Counted from the stretch's first letter, positions 46,970 to 56,321 are shown. The stretch: DNA of 64,000 bases from Ignavibacteriales bacterium (GCA_021740915.1 JAIOYW010000008.1:1-64000); one strand, 5' to 3'. A program made the numbers and translations. Notes: generated by a model not told the origin, from the letters alone.

Positions 46970-48196
46970 TTAATAATGACGTATTGCAGCAACCGGTTGA
47001 AGCCGGATAGCCTTTATTGCCGGATAAATGGCGCCGGCAACAGCGATCATTGGTGTCATAATAATTGTAAGCAGAACTGTCTGATAGGAAACTACGGGGT
47101 AAATCACTGCCCCGACACCGAGAGAAACAAGTCCCTCGGAAAACCAGCTAAAATCGATTCCGGTATAACTGAAAGGGATGTGAATTAATCCGGTTATTAC
47201 GAGCCCGATTATTGTGCCGGAAAGTCCGATTATAAGAGCCTCAAGCAGAATCAGGGAAAACAATTTCCCGGTGCTGAATCCTATTGCCATTAGCACCCCG
47301 AATTCTCTTATTCGTTCGATAACAGTCATGAGCATTACATTAATTATACCAAAAACCAACGCTATCCCAATTATCATGTTGACAATCCACATGGATTCGC
47401 GAGAAAGATCGATCTGCATCACAAGAATTGGCAGAATGTCCCTGTATGTTTTCACTTCAAAATCAGAACCGACAGCCGATCTGATTTCACTCTTAAGACT
47501 TTCAGCCAGGGATGGCTCAGCAACAATAATTGCAAGTTCATGGTAGGAGTTTCCCAGGCCGAGCATATTTTGCAGATCATCTGAGTTAACAAAGATATAG
47601 GATTTATCGAATCCTGAACTGAATGATTCAAATAATCCGGATATACGAAAAACATCCGAATGGATTTTGCCGGAGGGGTCATTCGCCATCAATATGATTT
47701 TATTTCCCAGACCGGCATTCAGCTTATTTGCAAGTTCATATCCAACCACCACCTCTCTTTCAGCACCGGATAGGTAGTTGCCTTCTTTGATAAGGCCGGA
47801 TATAGCCGAAACACGTTTTTCAGCTTTGTGGTCAACACCGTAAACATAAATCCCAGCAGAACTTTCAGCGCTGCTTACCAGACCAAAAGTAACAACACGT
47901 TCACTGACAGCCTTAACGCCGGGTAATCTTAAAATGTCTGCTTTCAGTTGTAATTCCCCCTGAATGAAGTTTTTTACCAGGCGGTTATCCGTGTATCCGG
48001 TTTTATGTATCTGGATATGGGAAGTTCCAAGATTAATCTGGTTGAACAGCATCTGATAAGTCATTCCATTCGTAAGTCCGTCCATCGATATTGTTGCAGC
48101 CACTCCGACAATTATGGACGACAGGACAACCGCAGAGCGGCGTTTATTTCTCCAGATATTGCGCCATGCAAGATTTATTAATAAATTCTTTGTCAT
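46970..48196 (-). CDS. ABC transporter permease, FtsX/LolE type (second copy)
   Basis: A 408-residue MacB/LolE-type permease: one helix at the N-terminus (NLAWRNIWRNKRRSAVVLSS), a periplasmic core domain of ~220 residues (~45-260), then three C-terminal helices (IVNMIIGIALVFGIINVMLM begins the first). NLAWRNIWRNKRRSAVVL is shared closely with the upstream permease, so the two arose by duplication. Start overlaps the upstream stop by 4 bp. It probably forms a heterodimer with its neighbour. Confidence 0.93.
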   Translation of the reverse strand: MTKNLLINLAWRNIWRNKRRSAVVLSSIIVGVAATISMDGLTNGMTYQMLFNQINLGTSHIQIHKTGYTDNRLVKNFIQGELQLKADILRLPGVKAVSERVVTFGLVSSAESSAGIYVYGVDHKAEKRVSAISGLIKEGNYLSGAEREVVVGYELANKLNAGLGNKIILMANDPSGKIHSDVFRISGLFESFSSGFDKSYIFVNSDDLQNMLGLGNSYHELAIIVAEPSLAESLKSEIRSAVGSDFEVKTYRDILPILVMQIDLSRESMWIVNMIIGIALVFGIINVMLMTVIERIREFGVLMAIGFSTGKLFSLILLEALIIGLSGTIIGLVITGLIHIPFSYTGIDFSWFSEGLVSLGVGAVIYPVVSYQTVLLTIIMTPMIAVAGAIYPAIKAIRLQPVAAIRHY

Positions 48197-49416
48197 GTAT
48201 AACGGATTCCTTTAAGGGGTTCCAGTTTATAAAGTTTCACGCAAGGATAAATTGCTGAAAGCAGAGAGATAATCAAGGTTATTACAGATGTTTGAATAAA
48301 CATTGAGATTTGAAGTGAAGACCGCATTTCGGGCAAAAACCCGTATTCAAGATAAAGATTGGCAATATCCCCGCTGAATTGGATTGGGTTCAGCACGATA
48401 TAGTAATTTATGGCAAACCCTAAAATATTACCGAATGCGAGAGCTGTTATTGTTATTAGTACAGTCTCGGCAAAAACAACAAGGACAAGTTTATAATGCG
48501 GCATTCCAATTGCCAGGTTCACGCCAAACTCATTAAATCTTTCTATAACAGACATTAAAATGGTGTTGATTATTCCAAAAGCAACAATAAGAAATAGTAT
48601 CAGGAGGAAAAGTATGCCGCTTATGTTATCAAGCGCTATTGCATCGCGTAATTCAGGCATAAGATTGCCCCAGGTGAGAACAGAGTTCAAACCGGCAGCA
48701 GGCTTCAGTTCATCTGAAACGATATTAAGATTATTAACGTCGTCAAGTCTTATTGTCAAAGCAGTTACCCTGTTGTGCATATAAAGCATTTCTTGTAAAG
48801 TCTCTATTCCAACAAGAACTCCATAAGCATCAAATTCTTCGGCGCCAGTTTTAATAGTTCCTGTGATTCTGAACCTGTCATTCCCCATTGACCCATCCAG
48901 ACCCTGTGCGAGAATTATTATTTCGTCCCCTATTCTTACTTTAAGATTTTGCAGCAGTTTATAACCAACAAGTATATCGTATGTATCCGGCCGAATGAAG
49001 ATTTCACCATCATTTACTTTATCAAGCATTGTTGTTACTTTTAATTCCGCATCGGGCTGGATACCAGTCAGCATTGCCCCGAAAGTGTTTTCTCCGCTGC
49101 TTATTAAACCATCTGCATTTATTCTCCGGCTAAAGGCGATTATGTGCGGATTCGTATTGATATATGAGATCAGTTTTTTGTCGGGGTTAAAAGAATGGCT
49201 GAGAGATGGTGATGCATAGTAATCAGGATGTTGTATCTGGATGTAACCGGAATATATGCTGACGCTATTATCAATATTTAATTCATAAGTCCCGATTTGT
49301 AATCCGCGCATTGATACAGCAGCCATAACTGCAAATGAAATCGCTGCCATTGTCAAAGCTGAACGACGCTTGTTTCTCCAGATATTTCTCCAGGCTAATT
49401 TCATTATCAGGTTCAA
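48193..49416 (-). CDS. ABC transporter permease, FtsX/LolC type (first copy)
   Basis: A 407-residue permease built like the following gene: LAWRNIWRNKRRSALTMAAI at the N-terminus, a large periplasmic MacB-core domain, then three C-terminal helices (ILFLLILFLIVAFGIINTIL begins the first). Sequence has diverged from the second permease in the periplasmic part, which suits a heterodimer of the LolC/LolE kind. It starts immediately after the LolA-like gene and overlaps the next permease start by 4 bp. Confidence 0.93.
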   Translation of the reverse strand: MNLIMKLAWRNIWRNKRRSALTMAAISFAVMAAVSMRGLQIGTYELNIDNSVSIYSGYIQIQHPDYYASPSLSHSFNPDKKLISYINTNPHIIAFSRRINADGLISSGENTFGAMLTGIQPDAELKVTTMLDKVNDGEIFIRPDTYDILVGYKLLQNLKVRIGDEIIILAQGLDGSMGNDRFRITGTIKTGAEEFDAYGVLVGIETLQEMLYMHNRVTALTIRLDDVNNLNIVSDELKPAAGLNSVLTWGNLMPELRDAIALDNISGILFLLILFLIVAFGIINTILMSVIERFNEFGVNLAIGMPHYKLVLVVFAETVLITITALAFGNILGFAINYYIVLNPIQFSGDIANLYLEYGFLPEMRSSLQISMFIQTSVITLIISLLSAIYPCVKLYKLEPLKGIRYT

Positions 49417-50157
49417 TTAATCACCTCGTTCCAACTCCCTGAACGAAAATATATTATCACTGATGACCACATCAAAAGCCATGTCCTCCAAAATAAAGGA
49501 AGTTATGTGATCTTTTTTAAGATCATTAATCATCATCCATCTGGAGGGGATAATTCGCCCCGAAAATTTTTTGTTTTCTGAGAAAAGCATATGCCGGACG
49601 AGTTTTGAATTTTCATCATAATAGTTTACCCGGACAGGCAAGATTTCCTGTTTTGACACCCAATATTCAAGTTTTCCCCATACAACCGGCGCATCAGGTT
49701 TTGGCGTCAGCTCAATTTTCCAGCAATTATTTCCTTCGACCGCTTCAGAACCAATCAGTCTGATAAAATAATCTTCATTAAGATTCGATTCACGAACGAG
49801 GTCATCGTTGGTGAAATCTGAACCATTCCAGGATTGAAGCATCATGGATGGCGGAATTTTTATTGTCGTCCCCGTATTCCTCAGGTAGTTCCACATCTCA
49901 TTACCGATCTTCAGGGTTTTGTTGCCCGCCTCTTTTTTCGGCGATTTGATAACGATAAGTGCTTTTTCATTTCCGATCCACCAGTTTTCCATTTTCAGTG
50001 TCCGTTCATAGTCCGGGGTTTTGACTGTCATGCTCACAAAACCTTTAGCTGTTTTGCCCTTGATTGCGTTTTCGGCTTTCGTAATTATTTCTTCGGCTGT
50101 CTGTGCCAAAGAGCTGGCGTTGAGAAAAAAAATAATGAAGGAGAGTTTGAGAATCAT
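49417..50157 (-). CDS. Outer membrane lipoprotein-sorting protein (LolA-like)
   Basis: A 246-residue exported protein of the LolA-like outer-membrane lipoprotein-sorting family. A signal peptide ends at SLAQ. The body alternates strands: FVSMTVKTPDYERTLKMENW, KALIVIKSPKKEAGNKTLKI, MWNYLRNTGTTIKIPPSMM, which make the half-barrel used to carry lipid chains. It is the first gene of the operon with two FtsX permeases and an ATPase. This suggests a dedicated envelope carrier rather than the general LolA of the cell. Stop and next start are adjacent. Confidence 0.85.
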   Translation of the reverse strand: MILKLSFIIFFLNASSLAQTAEEIITKAENAIKGKTAKGFVSMTVKTPDYERTLKMENWWIGNEKALIVIKSPKKEAGNKTLKIGNEMWNYLRNTGTTIKIPPSMMLQSWNGSDFTNDDLVRESNLNEDYFIRLIGSEAVEGNNCWKIELTPKPDAPVVWGKLEYWVSKQEILPVRVNYYDENSKLVRHMLFSENKKFSGRIIPSRWMMINDLKKDHITSFILEDMAFDVVISDNIFSFRELERGD

Positions 50158-50754
50158 ATAGATATTTTTATTAAAGAATGAGAATAGTTTGAAAATAATA
50201 AACTTAGCGATAAAATCAAAAAGGACGAATTCTTATGAGCGATTACGAAAAGGCTTTTCTTTCCTTTTTCCAAATGTATTTGAACAGCATGATATTTGAT
50301 TAAACTTTTCTAAGTTTGTAATAACAGTAAATTTTCACCATGAACCAATACAAACTAATTGTGAACAGCTCCATTTTTATTTTGATATAAAGTTATTCCC
50401 GGCTGCCTGTTCATTTTCCGTCCTTGCTGCACATGAAAATTGATCTGCTCAAATTTCAGGAATATGTCGGAAAATGCGCCTTATAGGTTTTAGTCATGAC
50501 AAGTCATGAATCCTGAGAATTGTCGGACTATTTAATAATTAATAAAATAGTGTTCAGGGATTTATCAGTGAAATTTGCACAAAAACAAATTTATCAGGTT
50601 AAAGTAAAATTGTAATTTTGTGAACACCGGTGACTTTAATAAATGATGAATCTTGGATCTACAGATATTTAAATGTATTTACAGTAAATCCTGATACTAC
50701 TTTAATTCCTCAGCACATATTAGAATTGTATTTTTTTTATAAATAGCGTGATAA
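50158..50754. other. Intergenic region, 597 bp, divergent promoters
   Basis: AT-rich and without a gene I can defend. It lies between the LolA-like operon (minus) and a type IX-secreted hydrolase (plus), so it must hold both promoters. Noted: a TAATTTTG (50613-50620, exact match to TAnnTTTG), two copies of TTGTGAACA (near 50361 and 50618), and a small TCATGACAAGTCATGA direct repeat near 50493. A 22-codon ORF at 50235-50303 is not convincing. Confidence 0.5.
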
Positions 50755-53700
50755 ATGAAAACTTCAGCAATCGCAATCATTCTTTTTTTTGTGTCGGTCA
50801 ATTTTGCTCAAAACAATTTCCACAGGCTTGCGGGATTTTCTAACTCGCCATATTATAACGAGCAAATAAAGATTTATAACATTCATTCTGATGTCAGAGT
50901 GTTTATTAATGCACCATCAGCAGAGGCGTTCGATCCTGAAAAGCCAGTCCGGATAATTTTATATGCATTGCCGAATGGAAACTCAATTGAACACACGATC
51001 GGAAAAGTGTTAAATTCAGGTGACGATTGGCATTTTGATATCCAGCATATCGGGGCGCAAACAAGATTCCTCAGGAACTCAATTCAGGATAATAATATTG
51101 TTACTGTCTATCTTGAGACTTCTCAGAAAAGCTGGCCGACATGGAAATCTCAGCATTCAGATCATGCCGCACTGATTAAGGGGTTTGTTGAATCAATCAA
51201 AACAATTTTTGCTGATTATTCTCCTTCTGTTGTCCTAAACGGGCATAGCGGCGGAGGCCGATTTATTTTCAGTTTTCTCGATGCCCACGCCGAAGTCCCT
51301 TCCTATGTTAAGAGGATTTCATTCCTCGACAGCAATTATGGGTATGAGCACTCTTATGGCAGCCAGATTGTAAACTGGCTTAACGCGTCTTCAGAAAACG
51401 TGCTTTGTGTGATTGCATATAATGACAGCGTAGCTCTTTATAATGGCGAACCTATTGTCTCACCTACAGGCGGAACATGGTACCGCAGCAGGATAATGAA
51501 AACTTATATGTCGTCATACTTTTCTTTTATTAACGAAGAAGACGATGAGTTCATAAGACACACTGCTCTTGAAGGAAGGATAAAATTCATCCTGAAGAAA
51601 AATCCGCTGAGACAAATTCTGCATACTGTACAGGTGGAAAAGAACGGGTTTATTCAAAGTATTTGCCAGGCTACCGACAGGGAAGGAATTGGTTACACAT
51701 ATTATAGCGACCGTGCCTATTCACAATACATCCAGAATGGTGCCGCCTACCCGGCTGTGTTGAACATTCCTCCCAGATTGCCTGGCGCCAAAACAGGCAC
51801 GGAATTTATGCAGTATGTATTAAATATGAATTTCGCACAACGGGAAGAACAAATTTTTGCTGAAATTTCAGCGGGGAATGTACCGGATTTTCTTAGAAAT
51901 GCTGTCAATATCTCCGCCACATTTACGGACTTAAACGGTGTTTCACATTCTGTAGTGTATAATGTTCTGCCTGATTACCTGGCTATAGGTTCTGATGATG
52001 ATTTCTGCCGGATACCAATGGGGCCGATCACAGCACAGAAATTAGCTGATCTTTTTGGAGCCACGATGCCGACCCGTAAACTTGTGGATAACATTTATGC
52101 TAAATCATCAGTTAAATTACAGCCTGTAACTTATACTCCCGTCGGCAACCAGAACGAACTGGTCCCAAAGTTTATTCTTCATAACCGCGCAATCGATTCT
52201 CTTCGTATTCTCACGGGAGGTGAACTCGGAGAATTGACCGGCGGAACGAAGAAAGATGTAGTTATAAGCAATTTAATACTTGACCCAACACGTCCTGACC
52301 ATGTTGTAATTTACGGATGGCACCAGTTGAACGGATCACCAATTCAGCCCCTTACAAATATTCACATTAATACATATGTGGATTACAGCCACGGCATAAG
52401 GTTTCTCGGGGATGAATTTCTTCTTGACGGGGAACTTGCAAATATCACGAATATCCTGCAGCATGATATTTTGTATAAGGTACTTAGTGATGAGACCGGA
52501 CCAATGCCCCAGCCGAGTTATCTTGCAATTGCCGGGTTACCCGGTCAGCCGCGCTCATTTGGTGTTAAAAGCACCGGCTCCGGCACACTTCTGATTGTTT
52601 CGGAATTTGACCCTGATGTTGAATCGTATGATATAGAAATTGGCACCAATGGAACCACATTTGATTTACCGGTTAATATGATCCCGCCGAATTTATTTAT
52701 TAGCGGACTTGAGAACGATAAGGTTTATTATATCCGGATGAAGGCTGTAAACTCGATTGGTAAATCACCTGTTTCTGAAGTCCTATCAGGCTCGACCATC
52801 CAGGCTGAACCGCAAATGATAATTGTCAATGGATTTGACAGGACATCAACGGGTAACACATTTAATTTTATCAGAATGCATGCCCCTGCACTGCACGATG
52901 CAGGAGTAGCTTTCGTCAGCGCGACGAATGACGCTGTGCTCGATGGCTTGTTTTCTCTTTCAGATTATCCCTGCGCTGATTACATACTTGGCGATGAAAG
53001 CACTGTAGATGAGACTTTCAGTTTGGCCGAACAAAATCTTATTAAATTATTCCTGCGGCAGGGCGGGAAACTTTTTGTTTCAGGCAGTGAAATCGCCTGG
53101 GACCTTGATTATAAGGGCAGCACTTCTGACAAGGATTTTATCTGGAACTACCTAAAAGTGCAATATGCCGCAGATGCTCCAAATAATGTATCGGGAACCT
53201 ACTATACCGCCCAGCCAATAGCAGGTGGAATCTATGACGGGCTCGGAAACATTACTTTCGATAATGGCACACACGGAACCATTAATGTTAAATGGCCGGA
53301 TGTGTTTATTGAAAAAAACGGAGGAACGGGAAATATGAAATATGCCGGATTGTCAACCACAGCTCTTTCCGGAATTTCATATTCAGGTATGTTTACAGGA
53401 GGCACATCTTCGGGAAAGGTCGTGATACTTGGATTTCCATTTGAAACAATATACCCGGTGGAATCACGAAACTCAATCATGCAGAAAATTCTAAATTATT
53501 TCGAAGTTAGTACTTCTCTGGTCAATCAGCCGCCAGTTCCGGTGTTTTATCTCCTTTCACAGAATTATCCGAATCCGTTCAATCCTTCAACAACTATTGA
53601 TTATGAACTACCGGTGTCCGGACACGTCAATTTAATAGTTTTCGACTTACTTGGCAGAAAAGTTGCGGAATTAGTAAATGAGGAAAAATCAGCCGGCAGT

Positions 53701-53805
53701 TACAGAGTGCTTTTTAACGCAAATCACATTGCTTCAGGAACGTATTTCTATTCAATTAAAAGTGGAAATTTCAGGGACACAAAAAAACTTTTACTACTCA
53801 GATGA
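50755..53805 (+). CDS. Type IX-secreted multidomain hydrolase
   Basis: A 1016-residue secreted protein. A signal peptide (to NFAQ, residue ~19) is followed by an alpha/beta-hydrolase domain with the nucleophile elbow LNGHSGGGRF (Ser165). A fibronectin type III domain (~605-680, SFGVKSTGSGTLLIVSEFDP) is followed by a glutamine-amidotransferase-like region with GNTFNFIRMHAPAL and LFVSGSEIAWDLD, often labelled xanthan lyase-like in this phylum. The end is a type IX sorting domain (YPNPFNPSTT from about residue 935). It should be exported across the outer membrane. Substrate uncertain; a polysaccharide or peptide ester is plausible. Confidence 0.88.
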   Translation: MKTSAIAIILFFVSVNFAQNNFHRLAGFSNSPYYNEQIKIYNIHSDVRVFINAPSAEAFDPEKPVRIILYALPNGNSIEHTIGKVLNSGDDWHFDIQHIGAQTRFLRNSIQDNNIVTVYLETSQKSWPTWKSQHSDHAALIKGFVESIKTIFADYSPSVVLNGHSGGGRFIFSFLDAHAEVPSYVKRISFLDSNYGYEHSYGSQIVNWLNASSENVLCVIAYNDSVALYNGEPIVSPTGGTWYRSRIMKTYMSSYFSFINEEDDEFIRHTALEGRIKFILKKNPLRQILHTVQVEKNGFIQSICQATDREGIGYTYYSDRAYSQYIQNGAAYPAVLNIPPRLPGAKTGTEFMQYVLNMNFAQREEQIFAEISAGNVPDFLRNAVNISATFTDLNGVSHSVVYNVLPDYLAIGSDDDFCRIPMGPITAQKLADLFGATMPTRKLVDNIYAKSSVKLQPVTYTPVGNQNELVPKFILHNRAIDSLRILTGGELGELTGGTKKDVVISNLILDPTRPDHVVIYGWHQLNGSPIQPLTNIHINTYVDYSHGIRFLGDEFLLDGELANITNILQHDILYKVLSDETGPMPQPSYLAIAGLPGQPRSFGVKSTGSGTLLIVSEFDPDVESYDIEIGTNGTTFDLPVNMIPPNLFISGLENDKVYYIRMKAVNSIGKSPVSEVLSGSTIQAEPQMIIVNGFDRTSTGNTFNFIRMHAPALHDAGVAFVSATNDAVLDGLFSLSDYPCADYILGDESTVDETFSLAEQNLIKLFLRQGGKLFVSGSEIAWDLDYKGSTSDKDFIWNYLKVQYAADAPNNVSGTYYTAQPIAGGIYDGLGNITFDNGTHGTINVKWPDVFIEKNGGTGNMKYAGLSTTALSGISYSGMFTGGTSSGKVVILGFPFETIYPVESRNSIMQKILNYFEVSTSLVNQPPVPVFYLLSQNYPNPFNPSTTIDYELPVSGHVNLIVFDLLGRKVAELVNEEKSAGSYRVLFNANHIASGTYFYSIKSGNFRDTKKLLLLR

Positions 53806-54539
53806 CACAATTTTTAGCTGTTAGTTTAGCAGAAAGCACGCTTGATTCCCGGAGTTCTGCTGATGATTTTCCCGAAAAATCTCCTGCATATCAAGAATAA
53901 TCGACGCATCATCCGCCAGATTTTTCACTCATGTGCTGATATTCATCACCCACATCAAAAATTCCGCAAAAAACCTAAATTTTTTAATTTTTTTTTGAAA
54001 TAAACAGTAAACTTAAATTATTAAAAAATAACAATTTAAGTTTTAAGCTATTCCATGGAGCTTTAAACGAGTTGCATTTTTTTTGCAAATATTTTACGTT
54101 AACAATAGAAATTGATTTTTATAACAGGCAGTAATAGCTGATTCATACTATTTTGAGCAATTGTGTGTGAATTTTTTTCGGACTGATCATCTTTGTGGTA
54201 TGATAGCTGATCACTTCGGAATGGTTCACAATAAGATTGAATGTGCCCCGGATGTTCAATCTCATGAATTTTATTATGATAATAGGATTTTATTATCACA
54301 TACAACAACCAGATTAAAAACAGCAGCTTATAAGCATGTGATTTGATCAATTTATGCTTTTCGGGGAAAATTATTAATCTTGGCAGTGAAGAGCAATAAA
54401 CACTACTAAATAAATCCGAAGCCGGCAGCCTGGCAATATGCTTAGAAAATGCTGGTAAAGCTGTAGCCCAGAGAACAGTTAAAAAAACGGGGCGGAATCG
54501 AAAAGCCATACGAGTAGAAAACAGTAAGGAGTTAACAGG
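53806..54539. other. Intergenic region, 734 bp
   Basis: Long and mostly AT-rich. It holds the AT-rich hairpin at 54009-54043 and a GC-richer stretch from about 54365 to 54539 directly before the beta-trefoil gene, which may be a structured leader. No gene is supported; a 136-codon minus-strand frame has an unlikely composition. Confidence 0.5.
54009..54043 (+). terminator. AT-rich 11-bp hairpin, possible terminator
   Basis: AAACTTAAATT (54009-54019) pairs with AATTTAAGTTT (54033-54043) around a 13-base loop; TTTT overlaps the stem end. It lies about 200 bp after the hydrolase stop. A weak stem of only A-T-rich pairs limits confidence. Confidence 0.4.
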
Positions 54540-55169
54540 ATGTTAAAAAAAACCTCATTATTTATTGTTACTTCATTAATTCTTCTTTTCACTGTCAGAT
54601 TATCCGCCCAGAGCTGGAAAACCGAGATTAACGGATATCATTTTTTCATCAAGGTGGCAGATTCTGATAAATATCTTGATCTACCCGGGAAACATCCCAA
54701 AACGGCTGACAAAAACATTCAGTTCCAGATATGGGACAAAACAGATGATGAATTTGAAAGAACATTTGTTTTTCCAACAATTAACGGAACAGAGTATTAT
54801 GCTATCAAAAATAAAGCCGGTTTTATTCTTGATATCGGCGGCAAAGATGAACTTAATGTAAAAGAAAAACTTCAGAAGAAAACCGGAAAAAAATTCAAAA
54901 TGAAAAAAGATAACGGCGCTGAAATTCAGACCTGGGAAATGAGTCCGAAAGGTGTTTCGAAATGGCAGCAATGGAAACTTATCATCGTTGATAAAAATAA
55001 GGTTATGTTCGAAAACGTATTTACTGACAAAATGATGAATGTTGAGGGAAGCATAAATAATAACGGCAGCAAATTGACATCATCTAAAAGAAATAACGGT
55101 GCAAACCAGATGTTTGTTCTTGAATATGCTGATGGTCCGAAGAAAGGCCAGCTTCTTGAATTTAATTAA
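54540..55169 (+). CDS. Exported beta-trefoil (ricin-type lectin-like) protein
   Basis: A 209-residue secreted protein; signal peptide to LSAQ (residue ~24). The rest shows the repeat pattern of ricin-type beta-trefoils: YLDLPGKHPKTADKNIQFQI, WEMSPKGVSKWQQWKL, MMNVEGSINNNGSKL and GANQMFVLE, with the QxW-like positions (QFQIW, QQWKL, NQMFVL). These folds usually bind sugars. The ribosome site AAGGAG stands 9 bp before the ATG, after a possibly structured leader. A strong terminator follows. Partner unknown. Confidence 0.75.
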   Translation: MLKKTSLFIVTSLILLFTVRLSAQSWKTEINGYHFFIKVADSDKYLDLPGKHPKTADKNIQFQIWDKTDDEFERTFVFPTINGTEYYAIKNKAGFILDIGGKDELNVKEKLQKKTGKKFKMKKDNGAEIQTWEMSPKGVSKWQQWKLIIVDKNKVMFENVFTDKMMNVEGSINNNGSKLTSSKRNNGANQMFVLEYADGPKKGQLLEFN

Positions 55170-55182
55170 TGAATTAATATTT

Positions 55183-55219
55183 AAAACGGGACTGAATATT
55201 ATATTTCAGTCCCGTTTTT
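55183..55219 (+). terminator. 14-bp bidirectional terminator
   Basis: AAAACGGGACTGAA (55183-55196) pairs perfectly with TTCAGTCCCGTTTT (55205-55218) around an 8-base loop, then TTTTT on the plus strand and AAAA before it give U-runs in both directions. It separates the beta-trefoil gene from the convergent EFR1 gene, whose stop codon lies in the loop. Confidence 0.9.
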
Positions 55220-56248
55220 CCATTTGGAATCAGGAATAGATTTGTAACGACCCCATTTTTTAAAATGGGTCAAAGAAAATGCCGTAATTATCGTCCCCAG
55301 TTTTCCATTAACCAGCATCCTGTGCTGAATATGATATAAACCCCATAATACTATTAAAAAGAAGACAGTCGATACAATATTTTGAAAGAATTCTGAAATT
55401 CCAAGATCGATAAAGTGAGTGGACAGGAATCCAAAAACCGGTGCGGATAAAATTCCTGTCATTAAAAACAATCCGTGTGCAGTTTCAATGGCGTTATGAG
55501 GGCAGGTGTTCATACACTTCATACAGCTTTCACAGTCAAATGTCCAGTAAGGTCGCCCTTGCAGAGATTTGATTGCATTAACAGGGCAGTTTTTAATGCA
55601 CGATTCACAATTATTGCAGGCAGGTGAGGCGTAGAAAGATTTCGCAAACAGAAAACGTCCGATTAGAAAATAACCGATGGAAACAGGTGAAATGAGCAAA
55701 TCCTGAATAATGTCCTTCAAAGCCACAAAATCTTTCCCGTAGGAAAATATTTTTGCAGCATGCCGCTGCACTTTTTCGTGATTTTTTAAGTGAAGAAACC
55801 TGACAGTATTATCGTTCAATGAAGGATGAATCGAGATCCAGTTTGAAGGCATATCAAACGGTATTAATCCATCAATTTTATAACCTTTTATTTTTAATAT
55901 TAAAGCTGAAAAAAGGAATGCAATTCCGGTAAGTCCAGGCGTAACCCAATTGCCTATTTTCATCCCGGCTCTTGTGTTCATTAGGACAACATGATTATTT
56001 CCTTTGGGGAAATTGATAATAAAATCAAGAGTTATCTTCGGGTAATTAAAGCCGTGTATTGGTGATATAAAAACAATGAGAGCAGAGGGATCAATTTCCT
56101 CCTTTTTTGGAGGGGAAATTTTGGATAAATCAAAAGTCTGGCATTCAATTTTTTTCGTTTCCGCAAACTCTGAAAACCAGGAAGCTATCCGGCGTGCATT
56201 GCCTGTTCCAGAAAAAAAATAAATCAATGTTTTTTTATAATGATCCAT
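55199..56248 (-). CDS. EFR1-type flavodoxin-ferredoxin membrane protein
   Basis: A 349-residue protein of the EFR1 (ferrodoxin) type. The N-terminal flavodoxin-like domain has YFFSGTGNARRIASW as the phosphate loop. The middle carries a two-cluster 4Fe-4S ferredoxin, CNNCESCIKNCP and CESCMKCMNTCP. One hydrophobic segment lies within the flavodoxin part (~130) and others at the end (~265-325), so it is membrane-bound. It probably moves electrons at the membrane; the donor and acceptor are unknown. The single gene ends at a bidirectional terminator. Confidence 0.9.
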   Translation of the reverse strand: MDHYKKTLIYFFSGTGNARRIASWFSEFAETKKIECQTFDLSKISPPKKEEIDPSALIVFISPIHGFNYPKITLDFIINFPKGNNHVVLMNTRAGMKIGNWVTPGLTGIAFLFSALILKIKGYKIDGLIPFDMPSNWISIHPSLNDNTVRFLHLKNHEKVQRHAAKIFSYGKDFVALKDIIQDLLISPVSIGYFLIGRFLFAKSFYASPACNNCESCIKNCPVNAIKSLQGRPYWTFDCESCMKCMNTCPHNAIETAHGLFLMTGILSAPVFGFLSTHFIDLGISEFFQNIVSTVFFLIVLWGLYHIQHRMLVNGKLGTIITAFSLTHFKKWGRYKSIPDSKWKNGTEI

Positions 56249-56283
56249 AGGGTTCGCAAACCAAAAATTTCACCTGTTGGAAA

Positions 56284-56313
56284 GCCCGGATGCCTTGAGA
56301 GTGTTTTCCGGGC
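56284..56313 (-). terminator. Possible hairpin after GH2 gene
   Basis: GCCCGG (56284-56289) can pair with CCGGGC (56308-56313) across an 18-base loop; a second, overlapping stem (GATGCC/GGCATC) competes. Downstream of the GH2 gene on the minus strand. Weak. Confidence 0.3.
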
Positions 56314-56321
56314 ATCGTTAG

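Noticed and set aside
50235-50303. 22-codon ORF with AAGGAC upstream, in the LolA-to-hydrolase gap
   Set aside because: The spacing of the ribosome-like site is long and the product (MSDYEKAFLSFFQMYLNSM...) has no recognised pattern. It is noted only as possible.
54099-54509. 136-codon minus-strand ORF before the beta-trefoil gene
   Set aside because: It starts in a leader region, has no ribosome site, and its product has no signal, repeat or family pattern. It is more likely chance in low-stop DNA.
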